Translations under genes and position numbers: made by a program
Origin: JAVBJV01 sp031546815
Lineage (GTDB): Bacteria > Pseudomonadota > Alphaproteobacteria > Acetobacterales > Acetobacteraceae
Direction: 5' to 3'
DNA: 64,000 nt
Assembly: GCA_031546815.1 (NCBI GenBank)
Contig: JAVBJV010000006.1
Span: forward strand, 69,129-133,128
In this document: in pieces, positions 28,002 to 36,718 of the stretch
Layout of the letters: every line of letters begins with the position of its first letter
Numbering within the stretch: the stretch's first letter is position 1
The notes under the pieces: generated by a model
What the model was told of the DNA's origin: nothing
Databases searched by the model: none
Seen by the model: the letters and a program-made list of their open reading frames with translations, nothing else

Positions 28002-28910
28002 TTACCCGGAATGAATAGCCAGATATCCCGGAACCACCGCCCGCACCGACTGCGGCGCAGCGACCCCCAGTGCATCCAGACCAGGACACTGACCCGTTAC
28101 CACGTTGTCGTGCTCCAGCATTTTCACCTGATCGCGAGTCAGCAGCGCCCCGGGCAACCGCTCGAGGATCGCCGCCTGCACCCGCGCCACACCGAACGGA
28201 ATCGGCAGCAGGCAGCGCTGCCGCCCCGTCGCCGCCAGCACGAAGCGCAGCAGATCGGCGAAGCTCCAGACCTGCGGACCGCCGAGTTCGTAGATCTGCC
28301 CCGCAGCCTCGGGCCGGGTCAGCGCGGCCAGCACCGCCTCGGCCACGTCGCCCACATAGACCGGCTGAAACCGCGTCTTCCCGCCGCCGATCAGCGGCAG
28401 GAACGGAGAAAACCGCGCCATCCGGGCAAACATGTTGAAGAAATTGTCCTCGGCCCCGAACACGATCGAGGGGCGCAGCACCGTCGCCATGGGAAACGCC
28501 GCCCGCACCGCTGCCTCGCCCGCGCCCTTGCTGGCGGCATACAAACTGTCACTGGCCGGATCCGCCCCGATGGCCGAGATCTGCACCAGCCGCTGCACAC
28601 CGGCCTCGGCACAAGCCTGCGCTATGTCGCGCGCGGCCTGGTGATGAAGAGTATCGAATTGCCCGGCGCGTTTTTCGGCCAGAATGCCGACCAGATTGAC
28701 CACCCAGTCCGCCCCGGAAACAGCTGCGCGCACCTGCGCCGGATCGGTGATCCCGCCCGCATAGGCCACCACGTCGCCGGCCGGGGTCAGCGCATTCACC
28801 ACCGCAGGAAAACGCGCCACCACACGCACCCGATGCCCCGCCGTTGCCAGACGCCGCACAACATGCCGCCCGATGAAGCCCGTGCCGCCGAAAATCGTCA
28901 CCGTTGCCAT
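28002..28910 (-). CDS. Complex I NDUFA9-like NAD(P)-binding protein
   Basis: 302-residue atypical short-chain dehydrogenase related to the NDUFA9 subunit of mitochondrial complex I. The nucleotide-binding loop is at the N-terminus (TIFGGTGFIGRHVVRRLA), then VVNLVGILAEKRAGQFD, YAASKGAGEAAVR and PSIVFGAEDNFFNMFARMAR. Start ATG 28910 is supported by GGGAGCAGGC upstream. In bacteria this family often sits near the tRNA-Leu/RNase D pair, as here, rather than with nuo genes; its role in respiration is inferred. Confidence 0.88.
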   Translation of the reverse strand: MATVTIFGGTGFIGRHVVRRLATAGHRVRVVARFPAVVNALTPAGDVVAYAGGITDPAQVRAAVSGADWVVNLVGILAEKRAGQFDTLHHQAARDIAQACAEAGVQRLVQISAIGADPASDSLYAASKGAGEAAVRAAFPMATVLRPSIVFGAEDNFFNMFARMARFSPFLPLIGGGKTRFQPVYVGDVAEAVLAALTRPEAAGQIYELGGPQVWSFADLLRFVLAATGRQRCLLPIPFGVARVQAAILERLPGALLTRDQVKMLEHDNVVTGQCPGLDALGVAAPQSVRAVVPGYLAIHSG

Positions 28911-29046
28911 GCCTGCTCCCCATTTGCCGGAATTTTCCGGATAAAATGCATTTTCTTTATCAAACTTGTCGATGACGCGTTGACGCCGACGAAAAGGGCA
29001 GCTACATCCCGCGCCTCGTTGGACCGGTTCGCTGGTCCAGATGGAT

Positions 29047-29133
29047 GCCCAGATGGCGGAATTGGTAGACGCGCAGGTTTCAGGTACCTGTGGCCGCAAG
29101 GTCGTGGAAGTTCGAGTCTTCTTCTGGGCACCA
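29047..29133 (+). tRNA. tRNA-Leu (CAG)
   Basis: Complete cloverleaf of 84 bases plus encoded CCA. Acceptor GCCCAGA pairs with TCTGGGC. The anticodon stem CAGGT/ACCTG encloses loop TTCAGGT, giving anticodon CAG for CUG codons. There is a long class II variable arm (GTGGCCGCAAGGTCGT region) and a T-arm containing TTCGAGT. The RNase D gene begins 9-33 bases after CCA. Confidence 0.96.
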
Positions 29134-29165
29134 TACATATCATGAAGAACGGCAGCATCATATTC

Positions 29166-29801
29166 ATGCCGACCGGCACAATACATCTCCACAAACATGA
29201 TCTGCCCGACGGCCTGAGCCTCGGCCCGGTTGTCGCAGTCGACACCGAGACCATGGGCCTCAAGCCGCAGCGCGACCGTCTGTGTCTGGTGCAGTTGTCG
29301 TCGGGCGATGGCAATGCGCATCTGGTGCAGATTATCCCCGAACGTCTGGGTGGGCGCGGTTATAACGCCCCCAATCTGGCGCGGATGATGGCGGACCCGG
29401 CGGTCACCAAGCTGATGCATTTCGGCCGCTTCGATGTCGGCATGCTGCAGCAGGCGCTGGACATTACTGTCGCACCGGTGCGCTGCACGAAGATCGCCGC
29501 CAAGCTGGTCCGCACCTTCACCGACCGCCACGGCCTGCGCGACCTGTGCCGCGAGCTGCTGGGGGTCGAGATTTCCAAACAGCAGCAGACCTCGGACTGG
29601 GGCGCGGCTGAACTCACGCCGGAACAGCTGGCCTATGCCGCGTCGGACGTGCTGCATCTGCATGCGCTGTGGGCGAAGCTGGAAGCCCTGCTGATCCGCG
29701 AAGGACGGCTGGAGCTGGCGCTGGCCTGCTGCGACTTCCTGCCGCATCGGGCACGGCTGGATATTCTGGGTTACGAAGATCCGGATATCTTCACGCACTG
29801 A
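29166..29801 (+). CDS. rnd: Ribonuclease D-like 3'-5' exoribonuclease
   Basis: DEDDy exonuclease, 211 residues, lacking HRDC domains as in many alphaproteobacterial versions. Exo I AVDTETMGLKPQRDRLCLVQ, Exo II in MHFGRFDVGML, and Exo III in YAASDVLHLHALW with the Tyr-to-Asp spacing of DEDDy enzymes. Start at 29166 fits the usual TIHLHKHDLP onset; ATG 29142 would add eight residues. No good ribosome binding site is visible, and the gene follows tRNA-Leu so closely that it is likely cotranscribed with it. Family role: trimming of tRNA 3' ends. Confidence 0.88.
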   Translation: MPTGTIHLHKHDLPDGLSLGPVVAVDTETMGLKPQRDRLCLVQLSSGDGNAHLVQIIPERLGGRGYNAPNLARMMADPAVTKLMHFGRFDVGMLQQALDITVAPVRCTKIAAKLVRTFTDRHGLRDLCRELLGVEISKQQQTSDWGAAELTPEQLAYAASDVLHLHALWAKLEALLIREGRLELALACCDFLPHRARLDILGYEDPDIFTH

Positions 29802-29992
29802 GCCAAAAGGGCTGGCAGGGGCATGCTTGGGCTGGCATCTTTTGTACATGCCACGAAATATTCTATCTCGCCTAGACTATGTCTCATAAACGGCCAATTG
29901 ACACCACCCAATACTACCGTCGCTCAATACTGGCTGGGCAATTTCAATGGTATTATGGTAAACACTCCGCATCAGGACGGAAGGTGGTAGCC

Positions 29993-30784
29993 ATGCGGTT
30001 CATAAAAAAATTGCTGAAAGCTGTTGGCATTTTCTTTGGTGGAATGTTTCTTATAACGATAATCTTGGGCTTGAGCGGCGCATTAGATAAGCCGGCCAAC
30101 CAAGCACAACAGCAGAACCAAATCGTTGCAGTTACATCTCATCCGACCACTACACCTCAAGTTACACCGACTCCAACTACTGCCGCACAACAACAGGTAG
30201 CTCCCCCCAGGGGGCCTGCCCCACCAGTACAACAGCCAACCGCAACGCAACCATCGCGAGCGCAGGCAGACCAACCCACCACTTCGTCACCGCAACGTCC
30301 GGCTGTGTCGGCCCCGGCAACCATTCCCCCACCAGCACAACCATCGCGCGTACCGGCGGATCAGCCTACCGCCGCACCGGCACGCTCCAACCACCCGGCC
30401 ACACGTGCTGCACAGGAGGAAGCCGAGACATATATTAACTTGCTGTGCATTAACGAGGATGCCCGTATGTGCCCGCACTACCAGAATGAATTTCGCCGCG
30501 CTTACCAACTGGCGCGTGCGGGGGATTACCAAGGACAGCGAAATGTCGCTTATATGCTCAATACCGGGGGCAACGGTGCGGTGCGGCAAAATCGTATGCA
30601 GGGCTGCGCTTGGCGCGTAATTATTCTGTCATCGGGCCACGCCAGTGCCGACGCTGGGGATACAGCCAACTTCCAAACCGACTGTGGACGCCTAACCGAC
30701 CCGGAACGAGCGGCAGCCACAGCACGAGCGCAGGTCATCGCCCGCGACATTGGAGCCCGTCCAGCCCGCCGTCCAAACAACTGA
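29993..30784 (+). CDS. Membrane-anchored Pro/Gln/Thr-rich protein with C-terminal repeat-like domain (unknown function)
   Basis: 263-residue protein. One N-terminal hydrophobic segment (about residues 9-30, AVGIFFGGMFLITIILGLSG) acts as anchor or uncleaved signal, followed by a low-complexity linker of Pro, Gln, Thr and Ala (about residues 35-140). The C-terminal globular domain (about 145-255) begins EEAETYINLLCINEDARMCPHY and continues with AYQLARAGDYQGQRN, VAYMLNTGG and MQGCAWRVIILSSG, resembling SEL1/TPR-like domains with conserved Cys. GGAAGGTGG lies just before ATG 29993. Its base composition is less GC-rich than neighbours and it interrupts the usual rnd-kpsF junction, so it looks acquired. 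Function not known. Confidence 0.75.
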   Translation: MRFIKKLLKAVGIFFGGMFLITIILGLSGALDKPANQAQQQNQIVAVTSHPTTTPQVTPTPTTAAQQQVAPPRGPAPPVQQPTATQPSRAQADQPTTSSPQRPAVSAPATIPPPAQPSRVPADQPTAAPARSNHPATRAAQEEAETYINLLCINEDARMCPHYQNEFRRAYQLARAGDYQGQRNVAYMLNTGGNGAVRQNRMQGCAWRVIILSSGHASADAGDTANFQTDCGRLTDPERAAATARAQVIARDIGARPARRPNN

Positions 30785-30794
30785 CCGTATGGCT

Positions 30795-30823
30795 AGCGCG
30801 ACTTGGGGGCCGCAAGTTGCGCT
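30795..30823 (+). terminator. Terminator-like hairpin after accessory gene
   Basis: 11-bp stem (AGCGCGACTTG / CAAGTTGCGCT, one G-T wobble) with a 7-nt loop, 10 bases past the stop at 30784. It is followed by CTATCTATTG, a weak U-rich tail. It would separate the accessory gene from kpsF. Confidence 0.55.
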
Positions 30824-31006
30824 CTATCTATTGAAAGGCACTAAAAAGGTTGCTTATCAACCACTTTACGCTCCAACGCACTGCGGCAGCAAAAATTCCC
30901 CCTCCACTGGGAAGTGCATGTTCTCGCCAGAATTCTCTGCCATGCTATCATGGTTGAAGAGACCAGCCCGTTGACCCGCCCGGGCCGCTACCCACATAGA
31001 GAGACC

Positions 31007-31996
31007 ATGACGTACACATCCTCCCGCACGCAGACACAGACCATCGACCCGATCGCCACCGCCCGTCAGGTGCTGGCAACCGAGGCCGATGCCCTGCACG
31101 CACTGGCCGCGACGCTGGATGGAAAATTCTCGGCGGCGCTGGACATTCTGGCCGCCGCGACCGGTCGTCTGGTCGTCACCGGCATGGGCAAGTCCGGGCA
31201 TGTCGGGCGCAAGATCGCCGCCACCATGGCCTCCACCGGCACCCCCAGCCAGTTCGTCCATCCGGGCGAGGCATCGCATGGCGATCTGGGAATGATCGTC
31301 GCGGGGGATGCCGTGCTCGCACTGTCCAATTCGGGCGAGACATCGGAACTCGCCGACCTTATCGCCCACACGCGCCGCTTTCATATCGGGCTGGTCGCCA
31401 TCACCGCGCGGGCGGAAAGCGCGCTGGCACGCGCTGCCGATGTGGCGCTGGTGCTGCCGAAAGCGCCCGAAGCCTGCCCGATGGGTCTGGCCCCCACCAC
31501 CAGCACCACGATGCAGCTTGCCCTGGGCGATGCGCTGTCCGTCGCGCTGCTGGAACGCCGCGGCTTTACCCCGGCCGATTTCCGCGTGTTCCATCCGGGC
31601 GGACGACTGGGCGCGCAGCTCACCCATGTGGCCGACCTGATGCATCGCGACAATCTGCCGATCAGCGCCGAAACCGCCCCCGTGGCCGATGCCATTGCCG
31701 CCATGTCGAACGGCCGGTTCGGCTGCGTCGGGCTGGTCGATGGTGCGGGCAGGCTCAGCGGTATCATCACCGATGGCGATCTGCGCCGCGCCATGGGCAA
31801 CCCCGATCTGGTCCGCCTGCCCGCCGCCGATGTAATGACGCGTGCGCCGCGCACCATCGGCGTCGACACGCTGGCCGCTGAAGCGCTGCACATGATCAAC
31901 ACCCATTCGATCACCGCGCTGTTCGTGCTGGACGATGCCGGCAAGCCGATCGGCCTGCTGCATGTGCACGACCTGCTGCGGGCGGGGGTCGCATGA
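31007..31996 (+). CDS. kpsF: D-arabinose 5-phosphate isomerase (KpsF/GutQ family)
   Basis: 329-residue sugar-phosphate isomerase making arabinose 5-phosphate, the Kdo precursor for lipopolysaccharide. SIS domain near residues 35-180 with VTGMGKSGHVGRKIAATMA, STGTPSQFVHPGEASHGDLG and LSNSGETSELADL; then two CBS domains (GIITDGDLRRAM; LHVHDLLRAG). Start ATG 31007, as the longer frame upstream shows no conservation. It overlaps lptC by 4 bp (ATGA), linking Kdo synthesis with the Lpt transport genes. Confidence 0.95.
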   Translation: MTYTSSRTQTQTIDPIATARQVLATEADALHALAATLDGKFSAALDILAAATGRLVVTGMGKSGHVGRKIAATMASTGTPSQFVHPGEASHGDLGMIVAGDAVLALSNSGETSELADLIAHTRRFHIGLVAITARAESALARAADVALVLPKAPEACPMGLAPTTSTTMQLALGDALSVALLERRGFTPADFRVFHPGGRLGAQLTHVADLMHRDNLPISAETAPVADAIAAMSNGRFGCVGLVDGAGRLSGIITDGDLRRAMGNPDLVRLPAADVMTRAPRTIGVDTLAAEALHMINTHSITALFVLDDAGKPIGLLHVHDLLRAGVA

Positions 31997-32661
31997 ACGC
32001 AACCCAGCGCCCCAGCGCCACACCCGAACGCCAGTTCTCGGTCCCCAGCAATCTGCGTCGCACGATCGATGCGGCTTCCATTGCGCGCCGGCATTTCTTT
32101 ATCCGCCTGACCAAATGGCTGCTGCCCATCGCCGCCGTCGGGCTGCTGCTGCTGATGGCCATCTGGCCAGAATTGCAGCGCGTCGAGGACAGCGGCCGTC
32201 TGGCCATCCAGCGCTCGACCGATGGCGAACCCAATGCGGCGCGCATCGTCGAGGCACGCTACCGCAGTGTCGATAATCGCAACCGCCCCTATATGGTCAC
32301 CGCAGATTCGGCCGAGCAGGTCGACCAGGACAGCGTGCGCCTGCACAACCCGATAGCCGACGTCACCACCGAAAGCGGGTCCTGGATGCAGGCGGAATCG
32401 GCCAGCGGGCTGTACCACAAGCAACAGGAATTGCTCGCCCTCAGCGACAATGTCACCATGTGGCACGACAATGGAGCGGTCCTGCGCACACGCGCAATGA
32501 CCCTCAACATCAAGGACGGCAGCGCCAGCAGCTCCACCCCCGTCTCGATCCAGGGCCCGTTCGGCACGCTCGACGCGCAAGGCTTCACATTGACGGGGCG
32601 CGGCGCCGTCGTCCATTTCACCGGCCAGAGCCATCTGGTGCTGAACGAGAACACCCCGTGA
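31993..32661 (+). CDS. lptC: LPS export system protein LptC
   Basis: Bitopic inner-membrane protein that passes lipopolysaccharide from LptBFG to LptA. 222 residues: N-terminal basic region, membrane segment about 37-55 (LLPIAAVGLLLLMAIWP), then a periplasmic beta-jellyroll with YMVTADSAEQVDQDSVRL, LSDNVTMWHDNG and VSIQGPFGTLDAQGF. Sequence is weakly conserved in this family, so the position between kpsF and lptA is strong support. Overlaps both neighbours by 4 bp. Confidence 0.9.
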   Translation: MNATQRPSATPERQFSVPSNLRRTIDAASIARRHFFIRLTKWLLPIAAVGLLLLMAIWPELQRVEDSGRLAIQRSTDGEPNAARIVEARYRSVDNRNRPYMVTADSAEQVDQDSVRLHNPIADVTTESGSWMQAESASGLYHKQQELLALSDNVTMWHDNGAVLRTRAMTLNIKDGSASSSTPVSIQGPFGTLDAQGFTLTGRGAVVHFTGQSHLVLNENTP

Positions 32662-33563
32662 CACATCGTCTGATCAAATTCTCCCTGTGTATCCTCCTTG
32701 GGCTTGCGACAGCAGCACAGGCGCAAGGGATCGACATGACGCGCGGCGGGTCGATCGACATCACCGCCGATAACGGCATTGAATGGCACCGCGACGAACA
32801 GGTGGTGATCGCGCAGGGCAATGCCCGCGCAGTGCGCGCCGGAGTCACCGTCACGGCCGACCGGCTGATCGCGCGCTATCGCCCGCGTCAGGGTGCCGCC
32901 CCGCAGGCCGACAGCAGCAACAGCGGGCTGGGCGGCGCGAACGAGATCTATCGTCTGGAAGCACAAGGCAACGTGGTGATCTCGACCGAGACCGACCGTG
33001 CCACCGGCACGCAGGCGACCTACGACATGGACCAGGCTGTGCTGGTGATGACCGGCAGCAACCTGACCCTGACCAGCAAGCAAAACACGCTGACCGCGCG
33101 CGATAGTCTGGAATACTGGTCGGCCCGCCGCATGGCAGTGGCACGTGGCGACGCCGTGGCACGCGACACGCAAGAAAACCGCGTGATCCGCGCCGATGTG
33201 CTGGTCGGCTATTTCAAACCCGACACGGCAACGCCTGCTCCCGCAGCGCGCACACCGGCGACGGGTGGCCGTCCGGGCGAGAACACCAAGCTCGACCGCG
33301 TGGAAGCGTTCGGCAACGTCGAAGTGCGCACCGCAACCGAAGGTCTGCGCGGCGATCGTGGCGTGTATTCGCCCGATCAGGCCATCGCGCGCGTTGCGGG
33401 CAATGTGCGCATCACACGCGGGCAGGACCAGCTGAACGGTGCTCTGGCCGAAACCAATCTGAACACCGGCGTGTCGCGTCTGCTCTCTGCGCCGGGCAGC
33501 CGGGTGCAGGGCGTGATCATCCGCGAAGAGAACGAGACAACCCCAAGGCCTGGAACACGTTGA
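32658..33563 (+). CDS. lptA: LPS transport periplasmic protein LptA (OstA-like)
   Basis: Periplasmic bridge protein of the Lpt machine, 301 residues. Starts with GTG at 32658 overlapping the lptC stop (GTGA). Signal peptide RLIKFSLCILLGLATAAQAQ, then OstA repeats: SIDITADNGIEWHRDEQV, VIAQGNARAVRAGVTV, MTGSNLTLTSKQNTLTARD and VEAFGNVEVRT. It is longer than E. coli LptA (about 185), with extra OstA repeats and a Pro/Ala linker near residue 200, a common alphaproteobacterial form. Confidence 0.92.
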   Translation: MTHRLIKFSLCILLGLATAAQAQGIDMTRGGSIDITADNGIEWHRDEQVVIAQGNARAVRAGVTVTADRLIARYRPRQGAAPQADSSNSGLGGANEIYRLEAQGNVVISTETDRATGTQATYDMDQAVLVMTGSNLTLTSKQNTLTARDSLEYWSARRMAVARGDAVARDTQENRVIRADVLVGYFKPDTATPAPAARTPATGGRPGENTKLDRVEAFGNVEVRTATEGLRGDRGVYSPDQAIARVAGNVRITRGQDQLNGALAETNLNTGVSRLLSAPGSRVQGVIIREENETTPRPGTR

Positions 33564-33565
33564 GC

Positions 33566-34333
33566 ATGTCGCGCCCGCAGGATCTCGCCCCTCTGAACAC
33601 CCTCGTGGACAGCACAGGTCTGGTTGCCACCGGGTTGAGCAAGTCGTTCAAGAAACGCACCGTGGTGCGGCAGGCATCGCTGTCGGTCAAACGCGGTGAA
33701 GCCGTGGGGCTGCTGGGACCAAACGGCGCCGGCAAGACCACCACCTTCTACATGATCATCGGCCTGATCCCGCAGGACACCGGCACCATCATCGTCGACG
33801 GCGCCGATATCAGCGCGTTGCCGATGTACCGCCGCGCGCGTCTGGGGCTTGGGTATCTGCCGCAGGAAGCATCGATCTTTCGCGGGCTGAATGTGGAACA
33901 GAACATCCTCGCCGCGCTGGAAGTGGTGGAAGGCGATCGCGATCGGCGGCAGGTGATGCTGGATGAGTTGCTGAATGAATTCGGCATCACGCATCTGCGC
34001 CGCACACCATCACTCGCGCTGTCGGGTGGCGAGCGGCGGCGTGTGGAAATTGCGCGCACGCTGGCCACGCATCCGTCCTATGTGCTGCTCGACGAGCCGC
34101 TGGCCGGGATCGACCCTATTGCCGTGGGCGAAATCCGCGATCTGGTGAAGCACCTGAAGAACCGTGGCATCGGCGTGCTGATCACCGATCACAATGTGCG
34201 CGAAACGCTGGAAATCATCGACCGGGCCTACATCCTGTATGACGGGCAGGTGCTGATGGAGGGAACACCCGACGAAATCGTCACGCATGAAGGCGTGCGG
34301 CGTGTGTATCTGGGCGAGAAATTCTCGCTTTAA
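33566..34333 (+). CDS. lptB: LPS export ABC transporter ATP-binding protein LptB
   Basis: Cytosolic ATPase driving LPS extraction. 255 residues from ATG 33566; a TTG at 33560 overlapping the lptA stop is an alternative start. Walker A LLGPNGAGKTTTFYMI, Q-loop GYLPQEASIFRGLNVEQNI, signature LSGGERRRVEIAR, Walker B YVLLDEPLAGIDP, switch His in ITDHNVRETL. These are diagnostic of LptB. It ends the kpsF-lptC-lptA-lptB run; rpoN follows after 123 bp. Confidence 0.97.
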   Translation: MSRPQDLAPLNTLVDSTGLVATGLSKSFKKRTVVRQASLSVKRGEAVGLLGPNGAGKTTTFYMIIGLIPQDTGTIIVDGADISALPMYRRARLGLGYLPQEASIFRGLNVEQNILAALEVVEGDRDRRQVMLDELLNEFGITHLRRTPSLALSGGERRRVEIARTLATHPSYVLLDEPLAGIDPIAVGEIRDLVKHLKNRGIGVLITDHNVRETLEIIDRAYILYDGQVLMEGTPDEIVTHEGVRRVYLGEKFSL

Positions 34334-34343
34334 GGGGTCTTAG

Positions 34344-34359
34344 GCACAAATCGTGCCAA
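34344..34359 (-). promoter_or_regulatory. Sigma-54-type -24/-12 site in the lptB-rpoN gap, minus orientation
   Basis: On the minus strand TTGGCACGATTTGTGC has the -24 element TTGGCACG and a GC dinucleotide exactly 10 bases after GG, as in sigma-54 promoters (consensus TGGCACG N4 TTGC). It points away from rpoN, into lptB. The core GGCAC-AAATC-GTGCC is nearly palindromic, so a weaker plus-strand site overlaps it. It may mediate feedback by RpoN on its own gene. Confidence 0.35.
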
Positions 34360-34456
34360 CTCGGCATGATTTGTTAACCCCGCCTCTGTAATTCTGCTGC
34401 ATGCCCGGCGCTGTCGGGCTATTCTGGCTCTCAGCAGAAGGCAGTGGACCCGGCTC

Positions 34457-35926
34457 ATGGCGCTCGGACACAGGTTGGATCTTCGCCAGACCCAGGGTCT
34501 GGTCATGACGCCCCAGCTGCGGCAGGCAATCAAGCTGCTGCAATGTACGAACGCGGAAATCTCCACGCTGATCGACGCTGAACTGGAACGCAATCCGTTC
34601 CTGGAACACGGCGTCGTCGCGATCGATGCGCCCGAACGCCCCGCCCCGGATCAGCGTGCGCAGGATGCCCCCACCGACTTCATCAGCGCGACCGGCAGCG
34701 GACAGATCGTGGCCGATGCACCGCCCGCCAGCGATGCGGGCGATAACAGTTTCGACTATGGCACCAGCGCCGATGGGTATGGGCGCGGCGGCAGTTTCGA
34801 CGATGACGGCGACGGGTTCGATCAGCTGGCGGCCTCTGCCCCCAGTCTGCGCGAGCATATCGAACAGCAGATCCGTCTGGGGTTTCAGGACGGCACCAGC
34901 CGTCGCATCGCGATGCAGTTGCTCGCGCATCTGGACCCGGCAGGACGGCTGGTGGCCGACCTCGATCTGCTGACCACCGGTCTGCATGTATCGCGCGCGC
35001 AGGTCGATGCGGTGCTGGCCACCATGCAGCGCTTCGAGCCTGCAGGCCTGTTCGCGCGCGATCTGCGTGAATGTCTGGCGTTGCAGCTGGAAGATATCGG
35101 GCGGATGGATCCGTATATGGACCGGCTGCTCGACAATCTGCCTCTGCTGGCACGGCGCGACATGGCGGCACTGCGCACGGCCTGCGATGTGGATGCGGAA
35201 GATCTGGCCGGTATGATCGCCGATCTGCGCAGCCTGAATCCAAAACCGGCCGCGGGCTTTTCGTTCGAGCCGTTACGCGCCGAACCGCCCGATGTGCTGA
35301 TGCGTGTTGCACAGGATGGCGGCTGGATTATCGAACTGAATCCCGAGACTATGCCGCGCGTACTGGTCAATCACAAATTCCACGCACGTCTGAAGACCGC
35401 AGGCAAAGGCGACGACAAGACCTTCGTGGCCGAACAGTTCGCCGCCGCCAACTGGCTGGTGCGCGCATTGCAGCAACGCGCACGCACCATCCTGCGCGTC
35501 GCGACTGAAATCGTGCAGCAACAGGATGCGTTCTTTCGCCACGGCGTGCAATGGATGAAGCCGCTTGTGCTGCGCGACATCGCCGCTGCGCTGGACCTGC
35601 ACGAGAGCACTGTCAGCCGGGTGACGGCGAACAAACGTATCGCCACACCATGCGGCATTTTCGGACTTAAATACTTCTTCACAACTGCAATCAACGGCAC
35701 GACCGACGGCCTTACGCACAGTGCTGAATCGGTACGTTTCCGCATCCGTTCGATGATCGACGCCGAGCCAACCACAAAAATTCTGAGCGACGATACGATT
35801 GTTGCCCTTTTGCGTCGAGAAGGCGTGGACATCGCACGCAGAACCGTGGCCAAATACAGAGAGGCGATGCACATCGGATCGTCGGTTCAGAGAAGACGGG
35901 AGAAATCACTCACAATTCTTAACTGA
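34457..35926 (+). CDS. rpoN: RNA polymerase sigma-54 factor
   Basis: Alternative sigma factor recognising -24/-12 promoters and needing AAA+ activators. 489 residues. Region I is Gln-rich at the N-terminus (LRQTQGLVMTPQLRQAIKLLQ), region II acidic (DDDGDGFDQL), then the core-binding domain, the DNA-binding helix-turn-helix DLHESTVSRVTANKRI, and the RpoN box ARRTVAKYREAM. Genomic position after lptB is standard in proteobacteria. Confidence 0.97.
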   Translation: MALGHRLDLRQTQGLVMTPQLRQAIKLLQCTNAEISTLIDAELERNPFLEHGVVAIDAPERPAPDQRAQDAPTDFISATGSGQIVADAPPASDAGDNSFDYGTSADGYGRGGSFDDDGDGFDQLAASAPSLREHIEQQIRLGFQDGTSRRIAMQLLAHLDPAGRLVADLDLLTTGLHVSRAQVDAVLATMQRFEPAGLFARDLRECLALQLEDIGRMDPYMDRLLDNLPLLARRDMAALRTACDVDAEDLAGMIADLRSLNPKPAAGFSFEPLRAEPPDVLMRVAQDGGWIIELNPETMPRVLVNHKFHARLKTAGKGDDKTFVAEQFAAANWLVRALQQRARTILRVATEIVQQQDAFFRHGVQWMKPLVLRDIAAALDLHESTVSRVTANKRIATPCGIFGLKYFFTTAINGTTDGLTHSAESVRFRIRSMIDAEPTTKILSDDTIVALLRREGVDIARRTVAKYREAMHIGSSVQRRREKSLTILN

Positions 35927-36023
35927 AGGCATTGAAAGACCTTCAGACCGATAACACCTCTAACAGACGGGTTCTGCCCGCGATGCGGGAAGACCCATAA
36001 CACAGGATGAAGGGGTAGCTTTC

Positions 36024-36638
36024 ATGCACATTATGGTGTCGGGAAAGCAGGTCGAAGTCGGAGACGCACTGAAGACACATGCGTCGAACGGACTGACCAC
36101 AATCGCCGGGAAGTATTTCGATCACGCCATCGAGGCGCGGATCATATTTGGAAAAGCCCGCAGCTTTTTTACCTGTGACATCGATATTCACGCCGGCCGC
36201 GGCCTGAACATGCGCGGCGAGGGTGAAGCCGCCACAGCTCATGCGGCCTTCGATGATGCCGCCGAACATATTGCCAAACGCCTGCGCCGTTATCGCCGCC
36301 GCATGAATGACCATGCGCGCGATCTGGCCGCACGCGAACGCCCCGAAGTGGCGCGGCAATACGTCCTGCGTCAGGAGGAAGAGGCAGAACACGAAGCGGC
36401 CGAAGCTGCGCAGGTCAACGGCACGCCGGCCGATCACGCGCTCGCCACCCAGGCGACGATCGTGGCTGAACTGCCGGAAGAAATCTCGCGCCTGTCGGTC
36501 AGCGAAGCGGTAATGCGCATGGATCTGGCAGACATTCCAGTGCTGATGTTCCGCAACAGCACGTCGGGGGAACTCAACGTCGTGTACCGCCGCAATGACG
36601 GTCACGTCGGCTGGATCGATCCCAGCAGCGCAAGATAA
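36024..36638 (+). CDS. hpf: Ribosome hibernation promoting factor, long form
   Basis: 204-residue long HPF. N-terminal S30AE/HPF domain (residues 1-110: [37 protein letters not shown]), a variable linker, and the C-terminal dimerisation domain (about 150-204: [37 protein letters not shown]). Long HPFs dimerise 70S ribosomes into 100S particles in stationary phase. Located downstream of rpoN as usual, with a 97-bp gap. Confidence 0.95.
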   Translation: MHIMVSGKQVEVGDALKTHASNGLTTIAGKYFDHAIEARIIFGKARSFFTCDIDIHAGRGLNMRGEGEAATAHAAFDDAAEHIAKRLRRYRRRMNDHARDLAARERPEVARQYVLRQEEEAEHEAAEAAQVNGTPADHALATQATIVAELPEEISRLSVSEAVMRMDLADIPVLMFRNSTSGELNVVYRRNDGHVGWIDPSSAR

Positions 36639-36718
36639 TAGCTTACCCCATGGGGGGCGGGATTTCCTGCCCCCCAAAAGGTATCGACAGCGGCGAGAAA
36701 GTCGCTCATGTCTTGGGC

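Noticed and set aside
28911..29849. Upstream extension of the NDUFA9-like frame through the tRNA-Leu
   Set aside because: It would translate across a tRNA gene and opposite rnd; a strong ribosome site is present at 28910.
27875..29872. 12-bp inverted pair GGCGAGATAGAA (27875-27886 and 29861-29872 on the other strand)
   Set aside because: Many 12-mer matches are expected by chance over 64 kb, and the positions have no shared relation to gene starts.
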